Source of the DNA: Herpomyces periplanetae
Lineage: Eukaryota; Ascomycota; Laboulbeniomycetes; Herpomycetales; Herpomycetaceae
Length of the DNA: 22,201 bases
NCBI GenBank assembly: GCA_009733715.1
Contig: WMKJ01000163.1
Coordinates: 1-22,201, forward strand
Reading direction: 5' to 3'
Shown piece after piece: positions 12,201 through 21,600 of the stretch (position 1 is the first letter of the stretch; every line of letters begins with the position of its first letter). The position numbers and the translations under genes were made by a program. The notes below the pieces were generated by a model, which saw only the letters and a program-made list of their open reading frames with translations, searched no databases and had not been told where the DNA came from.

Positions 12201-13133
12201 AAACATTTACTCACCAACGAACACGTCCCATCCCTCTTGTTCCGTCTCCTTCCAATTTGGTCAAACTAGCAGCTCAATAGTTTAAAATTATGTCATTATT
12301 GTGTATAAATTGCTTTTTGCACTAATCGCTCTTACCGTTTTAGTTAAATCTTTGTTAGTCTCACCTCAAAACATTTCCACTCCTGGCAACTACGGTATCC
12401 TCAATCTCGTCTAACTTTCCATTGAGAACATCCTCCATTTGTTTGCTTAAATCCTCGTTTTTCCTACTCGGGTAAGTAACCTTCTCAATTCTTCTGCGCT
12501 TGTTTTCATACTTTATTACCCCTATTTAATCATTTGAATCTTCCTATTGGCTCATCTCTTCCACTCTTAATTGTGACCTCCACTGAATTTCTGTCTCTAC
12601 TCCTCCTCTTTTCTCAACAAAATTCGTCACTCCTTCCTTTTCCCGAAATTCCCCTCCCTTTCCACTTACTGCTCAACCGCATTTATTCCCCTACTCCGCT
12701 CATCCCTTCTTCCCCTCCTCCATCTCGACCTTTCCCCTCTATTAACCTTTATTTTCCTCCTATTTTGCTTACCTATACCTCCATTCTTCCATCCCAAATT
12801 CCTTTATTTATTAACACCCCTCCTCTTCATTTCACCTCCGTTCCCTTCACTTAAACATTTTCATTCTTCGCTCAAGTCTTAGTTGTTTTAATTTCTTTGC
12901 TTATATATCTAACATCATTTCTTCGTATTAATATTTCCTTCGCTCTTCTCAACTGCCTGACCATCTGTCTACATTCCGTACTCCCATCACATTTTCAGTC
13001 TTCGCCTGCTAAGCTTCTTTATCTGCTTCCATACTGCGAATCCTCTCTTCTAGCCCCCGAGTATATAACTACTACCTCTTCCGTTCTCTTCTTACCGTTG
13101 TCCGTTCATAAAGCCTTTTCTCTACTGCTGAAG

Positions 13134-13860
13134 ATGCCATCCCTTTTCAATCTTGCGCTTGCCTTCACGGCAGCTATCGCCGTTTCTGCAAACTCCGGTA
13201 AGCTTATCTTGGTGATTTTTTCTTCGCTTCCTTATCCCTCTTTTCCTCTACATGATATTTACGTCCGCCCTTTCCATCGCAACAGATCTCATACTCGAAC
13301 GTCGCGATGCCAGACCAACCGTCACGGTCACCGTAACTCCCGACTGGTGCCAGCCGTGCGTAGCTCAATCAACAAACGCCGTGCCCAACCCGCCCGGTGC
13401 TGCACCGAGACCTGACACTGGTGCTTCACCCGCCAACCCTGCCGTCCCCGCTCCCCCCGCCCCCCCCGCTGGACTGCCAGGCTCGCCGCCAGTTCCCGGC
13501 GCTGGTACCCCGGGTAGTCCCGGTGCTCCAGGCATTCCCGGTGCCCCAGGCGCTCCTGGCTCCCCAGATATGCCCGGTTCCCCCGGCTCTCCCGGTCAGC
13601 CCGGTCAGCCCGGATCCCCAGGTGGTGCTCCTGGGATGCCAAACGGTGGCGTCTCTCCGGGCATGCCAGGTCAGCCAAATCCATTTACTCCAGCACCAGG
13701 TCAGCCACTCCCAACCGCTTCGGGTACCCTCAACAACGGTGTTCCATCCCCCACTGTCGTTCAAAGTACGGGCGCTGCTGCTCCCGTATCTGGCGGATCT
13801 CGTTCACCTTACGCCGCCGGATTGTTGGCAGCGTTGGCAGCTCTCTTCGCTCTTGCTTAA
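13134..13860 (+). CDS. Secreted, probably GPI-anchored collagen-like wall protein, two exons
   Basis: Exon 1 is 13134-13197 and exon 2 is 13286-13860. The 88-bp intron begins GTAAGC and ends CAACAG, and the split codon restores Asp22, giving 212 residues. Residues 1-21 form a signal peptide (MPSLFNLALAFTAAIAVSANS). LERR at 25-28 is a possible Kex2-type dibasic site. It is followed by TVTVTVTP, common in fungal wall proteins, and a Cys-x2-Cys pair (C43, C46). A Pro/Ala-rich linker leads into 13 Gly-X-Y triplets at about 95-133, all with Pro at Y and with Asp replacing Gly once (DMP). The C-terminus has small residues (SGGS), a short spacer and a hydrophobic end (AAGLLAALAALFALA), the layout of a GPI-attachment signal. 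I infer a structural or adhesive surface protein. It is transcribed away from the wall-protein gene at 1-1236. No enzyme domain was seen. Confidence 0.88.
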
Positions 13861-14207
13861 ACGGAATGTGTTTGTAACTATCTCGGCCTTACTCTTTAAC
13901 CAGTCGATCCCATTGCATTATTCTTTACGTGCGCCGGTCATGTCAATCCTTTTTGCTTCTTTTGTAATTCGTTGATCATGAGTCGATTCTTGGATGTACA
14001 CGTTTAATCCTCTTACTTGACATGCGCACTTCCGCACATTATGAACATGGTTCGTAATACAAATTTTGCTTTAATTTACATGTAGTAATACTTTTAAGTA
14101 GAATGAAGCAGTTATGGGGAGAATTCAGCGTTTTCAAATTGAGTGGGAGGTATTAGTGGGCGGAATAGGACTGTGGAGAGGGGTGAGAGTGGGAAAACAG
14201 AACCGAT
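13861..14207. other. Convergent 3' intergenic region
   Basis: This is the space between the stop of the collagen-like gene (+) and the stop of VPS41 (-). It must hold both 3' ends. It is AT-rich in the middle (about 14040-14100) with no clear gene. I see no unambiguous AATAAA in either direction. Confidence 0.6.
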
Positions 14208-17200
14208 TCAGAAGGAGGTAGGTAAGTTGTGACACGGGAGAGGTGGTACGAGCGGGAGAGATAAACAACGGGTGTGAAAGCAATGACCGCAGTCATAGGC
14301 TAAAAAAGGGTGGTGTTTTATCAGGATTAGTTGGTGACAGGCAAAACAGGTGGCGGTTTGAGGGTTCACATGGATGGCTCTACGGCGAGCAGCCCAGAGG
14401 CGGGACGAGGCGGAGGAGGCTTCGGAGCAAATGATATTGTTGGCGCCTTGGAGCAAAGTTATTTGGGTGGCGCAATGGTGAAATAAGCGAGATAAGGCGT
14501 TGCGGAAGGATGGGTTGAGGGGATAAGTGGGAGGAAGCAAAGAGAGAACAGACAAGGGATTAGGGAAGAGTGGGGAGGGGAGAGATTGAGAAGTTGAGGG
14601 ATTAGATGGTTGAGATGACCAGCGGGGAGCAGTAAAGCCCCAAGGAATATTTTGAAGAAGGGATATGAGAAGGGAAGGATTATTTGAGCAGTGATGAAGA
14701 AGTAAATGCCAAAGGTCTAGATCAGCATGGTCCCAAACGTAACGAATAGCTTGAGTGATATCGTGTAAATGATGTAGGATAAGGCGGAGGGCACGAGGGC
14801 GATTCCCAGTTTTAGATAGCAGGAAGCTAAGGATGGTTAACAAAGGAAGGGAAGCAGGGGAGGGGAGAGATACTTACATTAAATCGGGCCAGTACTGACG
14901 TTGTTCACAAATATGACAGGCAAGACTAAGTTTATAGGCTTGTGAGGAGTGTAAAAATTGGGTTAACAAAGGCGGGTCATGAGCGGCGAATAGAGAAACG
15001 ACAAGATCGGCGTGACGATCTAGCCAGGATCGAGATTCCCAGGAAACTTTGGAGAGAGTGTGGGAGTGTGGAAGAGGCGCGGGAGAGCGTTGGGAGGGGT
15101 TGTTAGGGGGAAGTGGAGGAGGATCAAGGGAGTCGTGGTGGTCGTTGTCGTCGCGATAAGTAGGGATAGTGGCATTACCGTACCATAGATAACGAAAAAA
15201 CAGGTAAAGGATCTTTTCGTAGGTTGAAAGGTCAGGCGTACACAATTGACGAATAATTGAATCGGGGTCCATGGTTCCCCGGTAAGCGTGACCTACCCAG
15301 GCACTTAAGCAGTCACGAGTAGAGATTTCGACGTGGGGGATGGACATGGTAGGTAAGCGTTGTTGAGCATTTGGGATAGATAATTCGATGATACTGGTGA
15401 TATTATTGTTAAAATGATTCATAAGGCCGTAATTTAATACGAGTTTTAAAGCTTTATCACCTTGATTAGCACGAATCAGGTGGTGAACAGCATCGATTGT
15501 ACGTTCAGTTTCAAGGCAAAGTTCGCTGAGACATTCATTGATAGATTTAATGGCATCAGTAAAGCGGTGATGATCATGATGAAGACTTAGATGGGATTCC
15601 CGATTTTGTAGAGTATTGATGATACGATCAATATCGTAAAAATCTTGACCTTTCCACTCGCGTATAAGTACGGATAACTTAAGTAAATCATGCTCAGCGT
15701 AATACACCAAAACACCCGTAAAAACGGAACGAGGCACACGTGACAAGCCTATAGTTACTCGACCATCTAAAAGGTACCCACATAGCTCATTCACGTGTTC
15801 TGAATTTTCGAGGCAGCGAAGAGTCCAAAAATTCCAAAGGGAATCATCTATGATGTAATCGCATAAAATTTTGGCGGGAGACTCAAGGCAAGTATGACGT
15901 TTGACAGATGATGAGGCGGGAAATTCCCGAGAAGTATTTTCCCCAGGATCGCACTGGAAAAAGCGACTAAGCCACGTATTGGCCACAGCCTGCTTGTGAT
16001 AAGCCACAAGAGTAAAGGAGTCGGACGTAAGGGGATCGGAGGAGAGCAATTCCGCGCCGGAGTGATTACGTAGGCAGAGGGGAGGTTTGGGGGACGTGGA
16101 GGATTTAAGGAGGGAGGAAGGTGGAGTGGAATCCAGCAGGTTGATGGCTTCTTTGAATTTGTAGTTTTGAGTTAACCAGGATAGTCGGTCTCTCCAGTCG
16201 GGTCGGGTTATCAGATAATTGTTGAAATTACTCTTTATAACTATTAGGATTCCGTCTTTTTCGCGGAGGATATTGTTGTGGTTATCTTGATGGTCATGGT
16301 TATTATTGTTATCATCATCATGATTATTATCGAAGCTATCATAGGTTGATGCATTAATTTGACTGGCGGGCTGTGGATATGATTTTGGTGGTTTTCCACT
16401 TTTTTCATTTGATGATAACGATGATCTTGATTGACTTCGTAATCGCTGTTCCCACCAGTAACTTACACTGGTGGTAACGGAGGAATTTTCCGGGTCTGAT
16501 TTAACCTTTACGTTACAGGGTGGAATAAAGGTCCACGTTAGACTGTAATCAACGGAAGACATGAGTTCCTCGTGTTGAAAATCCACAGCATCGACTTGAA
16601 TTTCTTCTCGCGTTGTTATGTCGATTAAGCGAATTTCGACTTTGCCACCTTTTTGGGCAGTTTTAATGGTATGATTATTTTGGGTATTTGTATACGCCAT
16701 TATTAGTAGACAATTTGTTGTGTATAGTACAGAGCCGCATAATACACAATCATCAAAGAGCAAGCGTTGTGCAATAGTTACGCGTCCGGCACCTTTATAA
16801 TTTTCGTTGATGTCTACATTGGAACAATTATATCGGGCGTCCATAATCCATACTGTGTTGCCCCATGCCACGATCAGTTTTTCGTGCTCTATGCTCTGAT
16901 TATTGGAGAGACGATGTGTATCCGAACGAGTATTTGTTGGTGATTGTGAATAAGTTTGCGTTATATTGTTATCGGTATTTGTGTGTGTACTGATGTTGCC
17001 TTTTCCGCTACAACTGGCGGTACTTTGGCTTGACGATATCGTGGGGGATTCATGGAATAATTTGGCATACATCCATTCGGCATGAGCTTTCCATACATTT
17101 CCCATTTCATCCCAAACAGCGTCAGTCGGACGAGGAACATGACCAATTCTTTTCCATGCTAATTCACTGTCAACGTTTAAGCCTTTAACATTGGACAACA

Positions 17201-18200
17201 TTATACATATTCCCTGTTCGTTAACCCATACTACAAATTTTCCGGAAGGTGACCATTTTATTAGAGTGATAGGACCTTCATCCTGATGGATGATGTACTC
17301 TTTGGTAGTAGTGGTATTACCGGGTGAAGTTGTGGAGGGTAAAGATTTACTTTTCCACCAGCTATTGGATTGGGTTGACCATTTAGTGGGACTAGCTGTA
17401 GTTGAAGTTCCCGATCGACCGCCCGAGCATAAGATTAACTGGCCTCGTTTTCCACCGCATAAAAAGGTACGATCAGATCTATAATCGGGAGAGATAGCCA
17501 AAGCTTGAATAGGTTGACCAAATTTACGCACATGTACATCCTTAAGATCAACGGGGGTAAAAATGCATACCGAACCGTCGATGGAGGCAGATGCTAAGTA
17601 AGGAGGTTTAGATTGAGTAGTAGAAATGAAGTTAGAGCGTTGATTCAGGTAGGCTGAGGATGAAATGTCCATAACCAGGGTGGTATGAGCACGAAAGCTG
17701 CGGGTAGTTTGTAAAGTTGGAATAGACAAGATATGCTATGGAGAATTTATGATTATTAGAGAAACTTGATAAGTTAGTTAAATTTTTGAACTTACAATGA
17801 GTCCATGATGGGTGCCGATGATCTGTAGAGGGAAGGAGGCGATGAGAGGTTAGTGAATGAAATGATAGGATGTAGATGATACAAGAGAAGTATTTTGGTT
17901 AGAAGGTAATGAATGACGAAGAAAGTTTACCAAATGATGTTCAGTTAGGCATATAGAGCTGGTCAAATCACCGTTTCGGTAAACGTTAGAAAGGAAAGGG
18001 GAGAGTTGGGTGATACTAATTTGAGGTTCGATATTTAAGCTGATAATAGAGTCAGAGTCAGAGTCAGAGTCAGTATCATTGGAATTATTATTGTTATCAT
18101 CAAGGGAAGATTTAGTAACAGGAGTAGAAGGGTTAAAGTTGTCATTAGGGGAATTTAAAGAAGCGGGGATGGCCGCATCATTGGAATTTTGGGGAAGCAT
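14208..18200 (-). CDS. VPS41: Vps41, HOPS tethering-complex subunit, four exons
   Basis: Exons 18200-17931, 17822-17796, 17735-14878 and 14826-14208 join to 1257 residues. Introns of 108, 60 and 51 bp start GTAAAC, GTAAGT and GTAAGT; the joins restore HHL-IIGTHHGLI-HILSIP and WPDL-I-FLLSKTGN, as the family expects. The N-terminal half is a WD40 propeller, with the typical SPDYRSDRTFLCGGKRGQL at 181-199. WRDRLSW near 613 begins the clathrin-heavy-chain-type helical repeat region. It ends in a RING-H2 (C1212, C1215, C1231, H1233, H1236, C1239, C1250) whose eighth ligand position, 1253, is Leu. Low-complexity insertions (an Asn/Asp/His tract at about 566-589 and Ser/Pro-rich loops) make it longer than yeast or human Vps41. 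In known systems Vps41 binds Rab7/Ypt7 and drives fusion of endosomes, AP-3 vesicles and autophagosomes with the vacuole. The start is the only ATG in exon 1; an upstream stop closes the frame. Confidence 0.95.
18049..18072. repeat. (GAGTCA)4 tandem repeat inside VPS41 exon 1
   Basis: Four perfect hexamers, read on the minus strand as alternating Asp-Ser codons in the disordered N-terminus of Vps41. The unit is a multiple of three, so changes in copy number keep the frame. Confidence 0.85.
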
Positions 18201-18613
18201 AGGGGAAAAAGATGTAAGTAAAAGACATGTATAAAGATGGATACAATGGCATAATTAGAGTCAGGGTTAACTAATTTGTATTTTTTGAAAATTGAAAAAG
18301 GGCAGAGGAGAAAAGAAGTTGAACCAAAAACGGAAAAAGGCAAAATATTTTAAATTCTCAAGCGTGGAAATGGTGATGCGCGATACGCGAAAAGGGCAAA
18401 AAAATCCGGCGGGGGACGGACAAGCCACCGGGGCGGTGCGATCACGTGTGAGGGGTGGTGGGAGGACGAGTATCACGACATTCTGGTGGATTGCAAGATG
18501 AAGGGTTGATACAGTCGATTAAAGAATGACGGCACAAAAGGATCGAATTGTTATAGTTGTGATTTAGCTAAATTAGACAAAGAACATGGGTAACTAGATG
18601 GTTTGGAAGGGGA
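18201..18613. promoter_or_regulatory. VPS41 upstream region and OXR1 3' end
   Basis: 413 bp between the TLDc gene stop and the VPS41 start. It holds a CACGTG E-box at 18443-18448, within CGATCACGTG (minus strand CACGTGATCG), about 240 bp upstream of the VPS41 ATG. A GC-rich patch surrounds it (about 18405-18480). A 17-codon upstream ORF (ATG at 18228, stop ending at 18178, minus strand) overlaps the VPS41 start codon in another frame. It would matter only if the mRNA begins upstream of 18228. Confidence 0.5.
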
Positions 18614-19421
18614 TTAGTAACCGATAAACCAGACTTGTAGACCGAGAATTTTAAAGTCTATAGCATCATTAGATGAAAGTGGTTGATTTCCAAAGGTTAT
18701 ACAAGTATTAGATGAGCCATGATTAAGTAGATCGTCCAACCAAAGACCGTATCGACCGTCACCACCGCCCATACTAAAAAAATGGGATTCACATAGAATG
18801 TTGTAGTCGTTGATGCCACTGTTAGGAAAAGCTTTAAAGTGAAGGCACTCTTGAGAAGATGAAGAAAGGGAATTGAATGTAGTATCACTAGCGGTATTAT
18901 TACTGCTAGAATGTACGGGATGGGATGTATCGGGGGAAATTACTGCAAAAGAGTTGGAAGAAGAGGGGGAGGATAGAATAGCTTTCCACAGGAAACATTC
19001 ACCAGATCCGTAATAATGAGAGTTGGGATGGGGAGCATCTGTTAAGTATGCACCGAATATCTAACAAGTAGGAAGGGAAATGAATAAATAGAAGCAGCAA
19101 GGAACAAGGGGAAAATGGACTTACATTCTCACGGTTATCACGAATGACGAGAACGAAACCACCTCTTCGTTGTACATAGTCATTACAGCAACGGTATAAA
19201 GTGGATAAGCTTGAACCATCACGGTCCATACTATAGATTAATTTCCATGTTGATATTAATTTGAAGCGGGTGGGGATTAACTGCCGAATTTCTTCGGCCA
19301 AACCAACGTGTAAAAGTTTAGCGTAGACGGGGGTATGGGAAGTATAACCATCGAGAATTACGCGAGAAAGTAAATTTGTCGCCGAATCGACAGTACGATC
19401 TAAAGGCCACATCGCGGTCAT
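18614..19421 (-). CDS. OXR1: TLDc-domain protein, OXR1 family, two exons
   Basis: Exons 19421-19125 and 19060-18614, with a 64-bp intron (GTAAGT...TTGTTAG), give 247 residues. The join restores RDNREN-IFGAYLTDAP, matching the TLDc signature. Seen in order: VILDGY near the start, LAEEIRQLIPTRF, WKLIYSMDRDGSSLSTLYRCC, GGFVLVIRD, GSGECFLWKA, then a Ser-rich insertion of about 45 residues. The domain closes with NDYNILCESHFFSMGGGDG, YGLWLDD, SNTCITFGN and ILGLQVWFIGY. The protein is almost entirely the TLDc domain. In yeast, Oxr1 promotes disassembly of the V-ATPase; in animals OXR1 protects against oxidative stress. Both points come from the family, not from this sequence. The start used is the first in-frame ATG, and a second Met lies three codons on. 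An extra 5' exon cannot be excluded. It lies 295 bp downstream of TRM10 and 413 bp upstream of VPS41, all on one strand. Confidence 0.93.
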
Positions 19422-19716
19422 TTTGAGGAAGAAATGAGATATGGGTAAAGAGAAGGATATACATGCGTGTACGCGAGGGCCCGTACAATGGATCAAAACA
19501 GGCTAGGTCTGCAAACCATGTTAAAAGCGGTGGTAGTCGATTGGATGGTTTACGGGGAACAGGAATGTTCAAAAAGATGGGAGTGGGGGGCCAAGGGGAA
19601 AGTGAGGTTCAAGAGCAAATTTACACGATGGAGATAAAGGTGGAAGATGGATAGGATGGTGTTTTGGGAGGGGGAAAAATGGGGGAAAAATTCCCTACAC
19701 TATTAAATTATATTTT
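19422..19716. promoter_or_regulatory. Spacer between TRM10 stop and OXR1 start
   Basis: About 295 bp that must contain the TRM10 3' end and the promoter of the TLDc gene. The minus strand is CT-rich at about 19560-19690, like the leaders of the other genes here. An AT-rich patch (ATTAAATTATATTTT) directly follows the TRM10 stop and could hold its polyadenylation signal. No clear TATA box was seen. Confidence 0.45.
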
Positions 19717-20703
19717 CTAAGCTACTTCAGGGTTTTCAGTATTAACATTAGATACATCTATACTACCACCATTTAAAGGAATAGCACCCTTTCGTTTGGG
19801 TAAAGATTCGAGAAAAGCATAAGACCAATCTTGACTTTCTAACCATCGTAACAAAATGGCCAAAACGTGAGTCGTGGTTAAGATAGCGGGAGCTGTCAGG
19901 TGTAAATAGTCATTAATGGGTAATTTTGCAGTGGAGATACACGATGCTTGAGCACGATTGAAACAAATTCCCTTATGCCGATTCCGATCGACTAAACCTC
20001 CTATAATATAAGTATGAAAGGGTTTTAATTCATTCAATACACAAGGACTATCGCCCGTTAAGTATATTGTATTATCACGAAGAATTCTTGTTTCGGGTTG
20101 ATTAAGTTTACCCTTGAATCCATTGGGCAGATTAAGTTTAGGTTGATCAAATGGTACACAATATTCAAAAGCTGGAGGAAAGGGAAGCATAGATTGATTG
20201 ATGAGTTGTTCAAGGGATTCCGTATAGAATTGAACGGATTTCCACGATAAATGTTGACTTGATAAAATGGTTTCAAAGCGGTTTTTTAGTCTGCCCGACC
20301 AAGCCGAAATAATCAAGCTAACTTGAAACGGTCCTAATTTCTGATTATCCGAATAACAACGAGTAATTTGGCTTGCCAAAGATTTAATTTCACTTTCCTT
20401 CATTAAATCGTCGTATGAACAATCAATTACAACACAAATGGGTAAACGTAGAGGTGGATTACGCCGTCCTATTAAGCCTATACACGATAATTGTGAAGTA
20501 TTACCGTTTTGGTTTTCCTGGTCTGTACATGGTAAATTTTGCTCCCGACGTTTTTGCCTACGCAGTAAAACCTTTTCCTTACGACGAGCTCGACGTTCTG
20601 GAGCTTTGGCGTCCCATTCTTGTTGACGCCGTAATTTCTTAGCCTGATTTTTCGATAGTTGTGATAAATTGTCCTCAGCTTGACAGGGAGATTCCGGTGC
20701 CAT
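19717..20703 (-). CDS. TRM10: Trm10, tRNA (guanine-9 N1)-methyltransferase
   Basis: 328 residues from the first in-frame ATG (20703) to TAG at 19719-19717. It transfers a methyl group from S-adenosylmethionine to N1 of guanine 9 in tRNA and belongs to the SPOUT superfamily. Seen: the basic N-terminal helix LSKNQAKKLRRQQEW with an Arg/Lys-rich tail, PICVVIDCSYDDLM, LASQITRCYSDNQ, YLTGDSPCVLNEL, YIIGGLVDRNRHKG (with the conserved catalytic-region Asp), STAKLPINDYL, TTTHVLAILLRWLE, and QDWSYAFLESLPKRKGA near the end. Length fits the yeast and TRMT10A types. The frame continues about 75 codons upstream to a TAG without an ATG. A 13-nt exon could supply one and add a basic presequence (see findings). 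It is the first of three same-strand genes; TRM10 itself is nucleocytoplasmic in yeast. Confidence 0.95.
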   Translation of the reverse strand: MAPESPCQAEDNLSQLSKNQAKKLRRQQEWDAKAPERRARRKEKVLLRRQKRREQNLPCTDQENQNGNTSQLSCIGLIGRRNPPLRLPICVVIDCSYDDLMKESEIKSLASQITRCYSDNQKLGPFQVSLIISAWSGRLKNRFETILSSQHLSWKSVQFYTESLEQLINQSMLPFPPAFEYCVPFDQPKLNLPNGFKGKLNQPETRILRDNTIYLTGDSPCVLNELKPFHTYIIGGLVDRNRHKGICFNRAQASCISTAKLPINDYLHLTAPAILTTTHVLAILLRWLESQDWSYAFLESLPKRKGAIPLNGGSIDVSNVNTENPEVA

Positions 20704-21600
20704 CGTACGACCAAACGACGGGAAATAGAATTCCTGGTGATCCGACGTATCCAGAGATGTAGCACTACGGGGAAGAAAACTCCGTAAACCTATTTTACCA
20801 TGTGGTGATAGTTGGTGATGTTTGGCAAGAATCGCCAACTTGCTCCCGCCGCAACACCTTCTCCTCGCCACACCTCTGTGGCGTAGAGCTACGTTACAGT
20901 CGCTGCCGGATATCTGCGATTTAGTCTACGACGCTTGTTGGGTTATTACGTCCAGTCTTCATGATTTTGAAATCTTGCGCTTCATTTTATTGTATTACTA
21001 CTTTTAAATTCTTATTTCTATTGTTACATTTCACCCAACTTTGTCTTCACCATTCATACTAAATTAATACATCTACTCCTAGAGTCCGTTGTGTAAATTA
21101 TCTAGTTATTCCTCACAATTCCCTTTTATACTCTAATTCAAAACTTTCATTTAATTCCCTACAATACTCTTTCCCATATATATATTCAGTAAACTTCCAA
21201 TTCTACTCTACAATACCTTCCCCGAATTTACCTTTACGTATAAAGCCATTTACTCCACTCCGCATTCCACGACCCTCCCGCACCTATCCATTCCACGTGA
21301 CTCCGTCCTTGATGTGCTAGGATACGGGGGACCAATGAATCCGTGCCTAAGGTGACAAGATGATATAGGTATTGTGCTGAAGAGCTGACATTTTAGCCAG
21401 AGTATATGTTTAAATCGGTATCCTAAACTAGTGGGGAATATTATAGCTTAATGTAGGTTAACGGTCTTTGTATACGTACGTACTAGGCTAAACAAAACCT
21501 ATGTGAACTTGTGGAAAAGTAAAAGCTTCCCCTCCAACTTCACTAGCTTATCTACACTCTACTTTATAATTACAAGAGAATATAAACCATTAAAATGTTA
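20704..21600. promoter_or_regulatory. TRM10 upstream region
   Basis: AT-rich sequence with no supported gene. The TRM10 promoter should lie in its left part (minus strand). An optional 13-nt first exon (20962-20950) with a 61-bp intron is discussed in the findings. No TATA or CCAAT element stands out next to it. Confidence 0.4.

Larger units (their letters stand above)
10201..13133. promoter_or_regulatory. Pyrimidine-rich right arm, upstream of the collagen-like gene
   Basis: The + strand is pyrimidine-rich, e.g. 43 of 60 bases at 10261-10320, 48 of 60 at 12601-12660 and 49 of 60 at 12661-12720. This is the mirror image of the left arm. Possible core elements for the gene at 13134 are ATTGG (inverted CCAAT) at 12546-12550, TATATAT at 12902-12908 and TATATAA at 13062-13068. 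The last lies 66-72 bases before the ATG, the best placed for a TATA box. A consensus donor GGTAAGT at 12471-12477 could begin a leader intron. Open frames here (10229-10606, 12534-12854) are CT-bias products without recognisable similarity. Confidence 0.5.

Noticed and set aside
1237-13133. Transposon, viral copy or CRISPR array in the long gap
   Set aside because: No terminal repeats, target-site duplications, transposase or polymerase motifs, or regularly spaced repeats were seen on either strand.
13328-13764. Two minus-strand open frames antisense to the collagen-like gene
   Set aside because: These are shadows created by the Gly/Pro codon repeats.
20704-20871. GTG as a start extending Trm10 by 56 residues
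   Set aside because: GTG is not a normal eukaryotic start. The ATG at 20703 gives the usual family N-terminus; the spliced alternative is listed as a finding instead.
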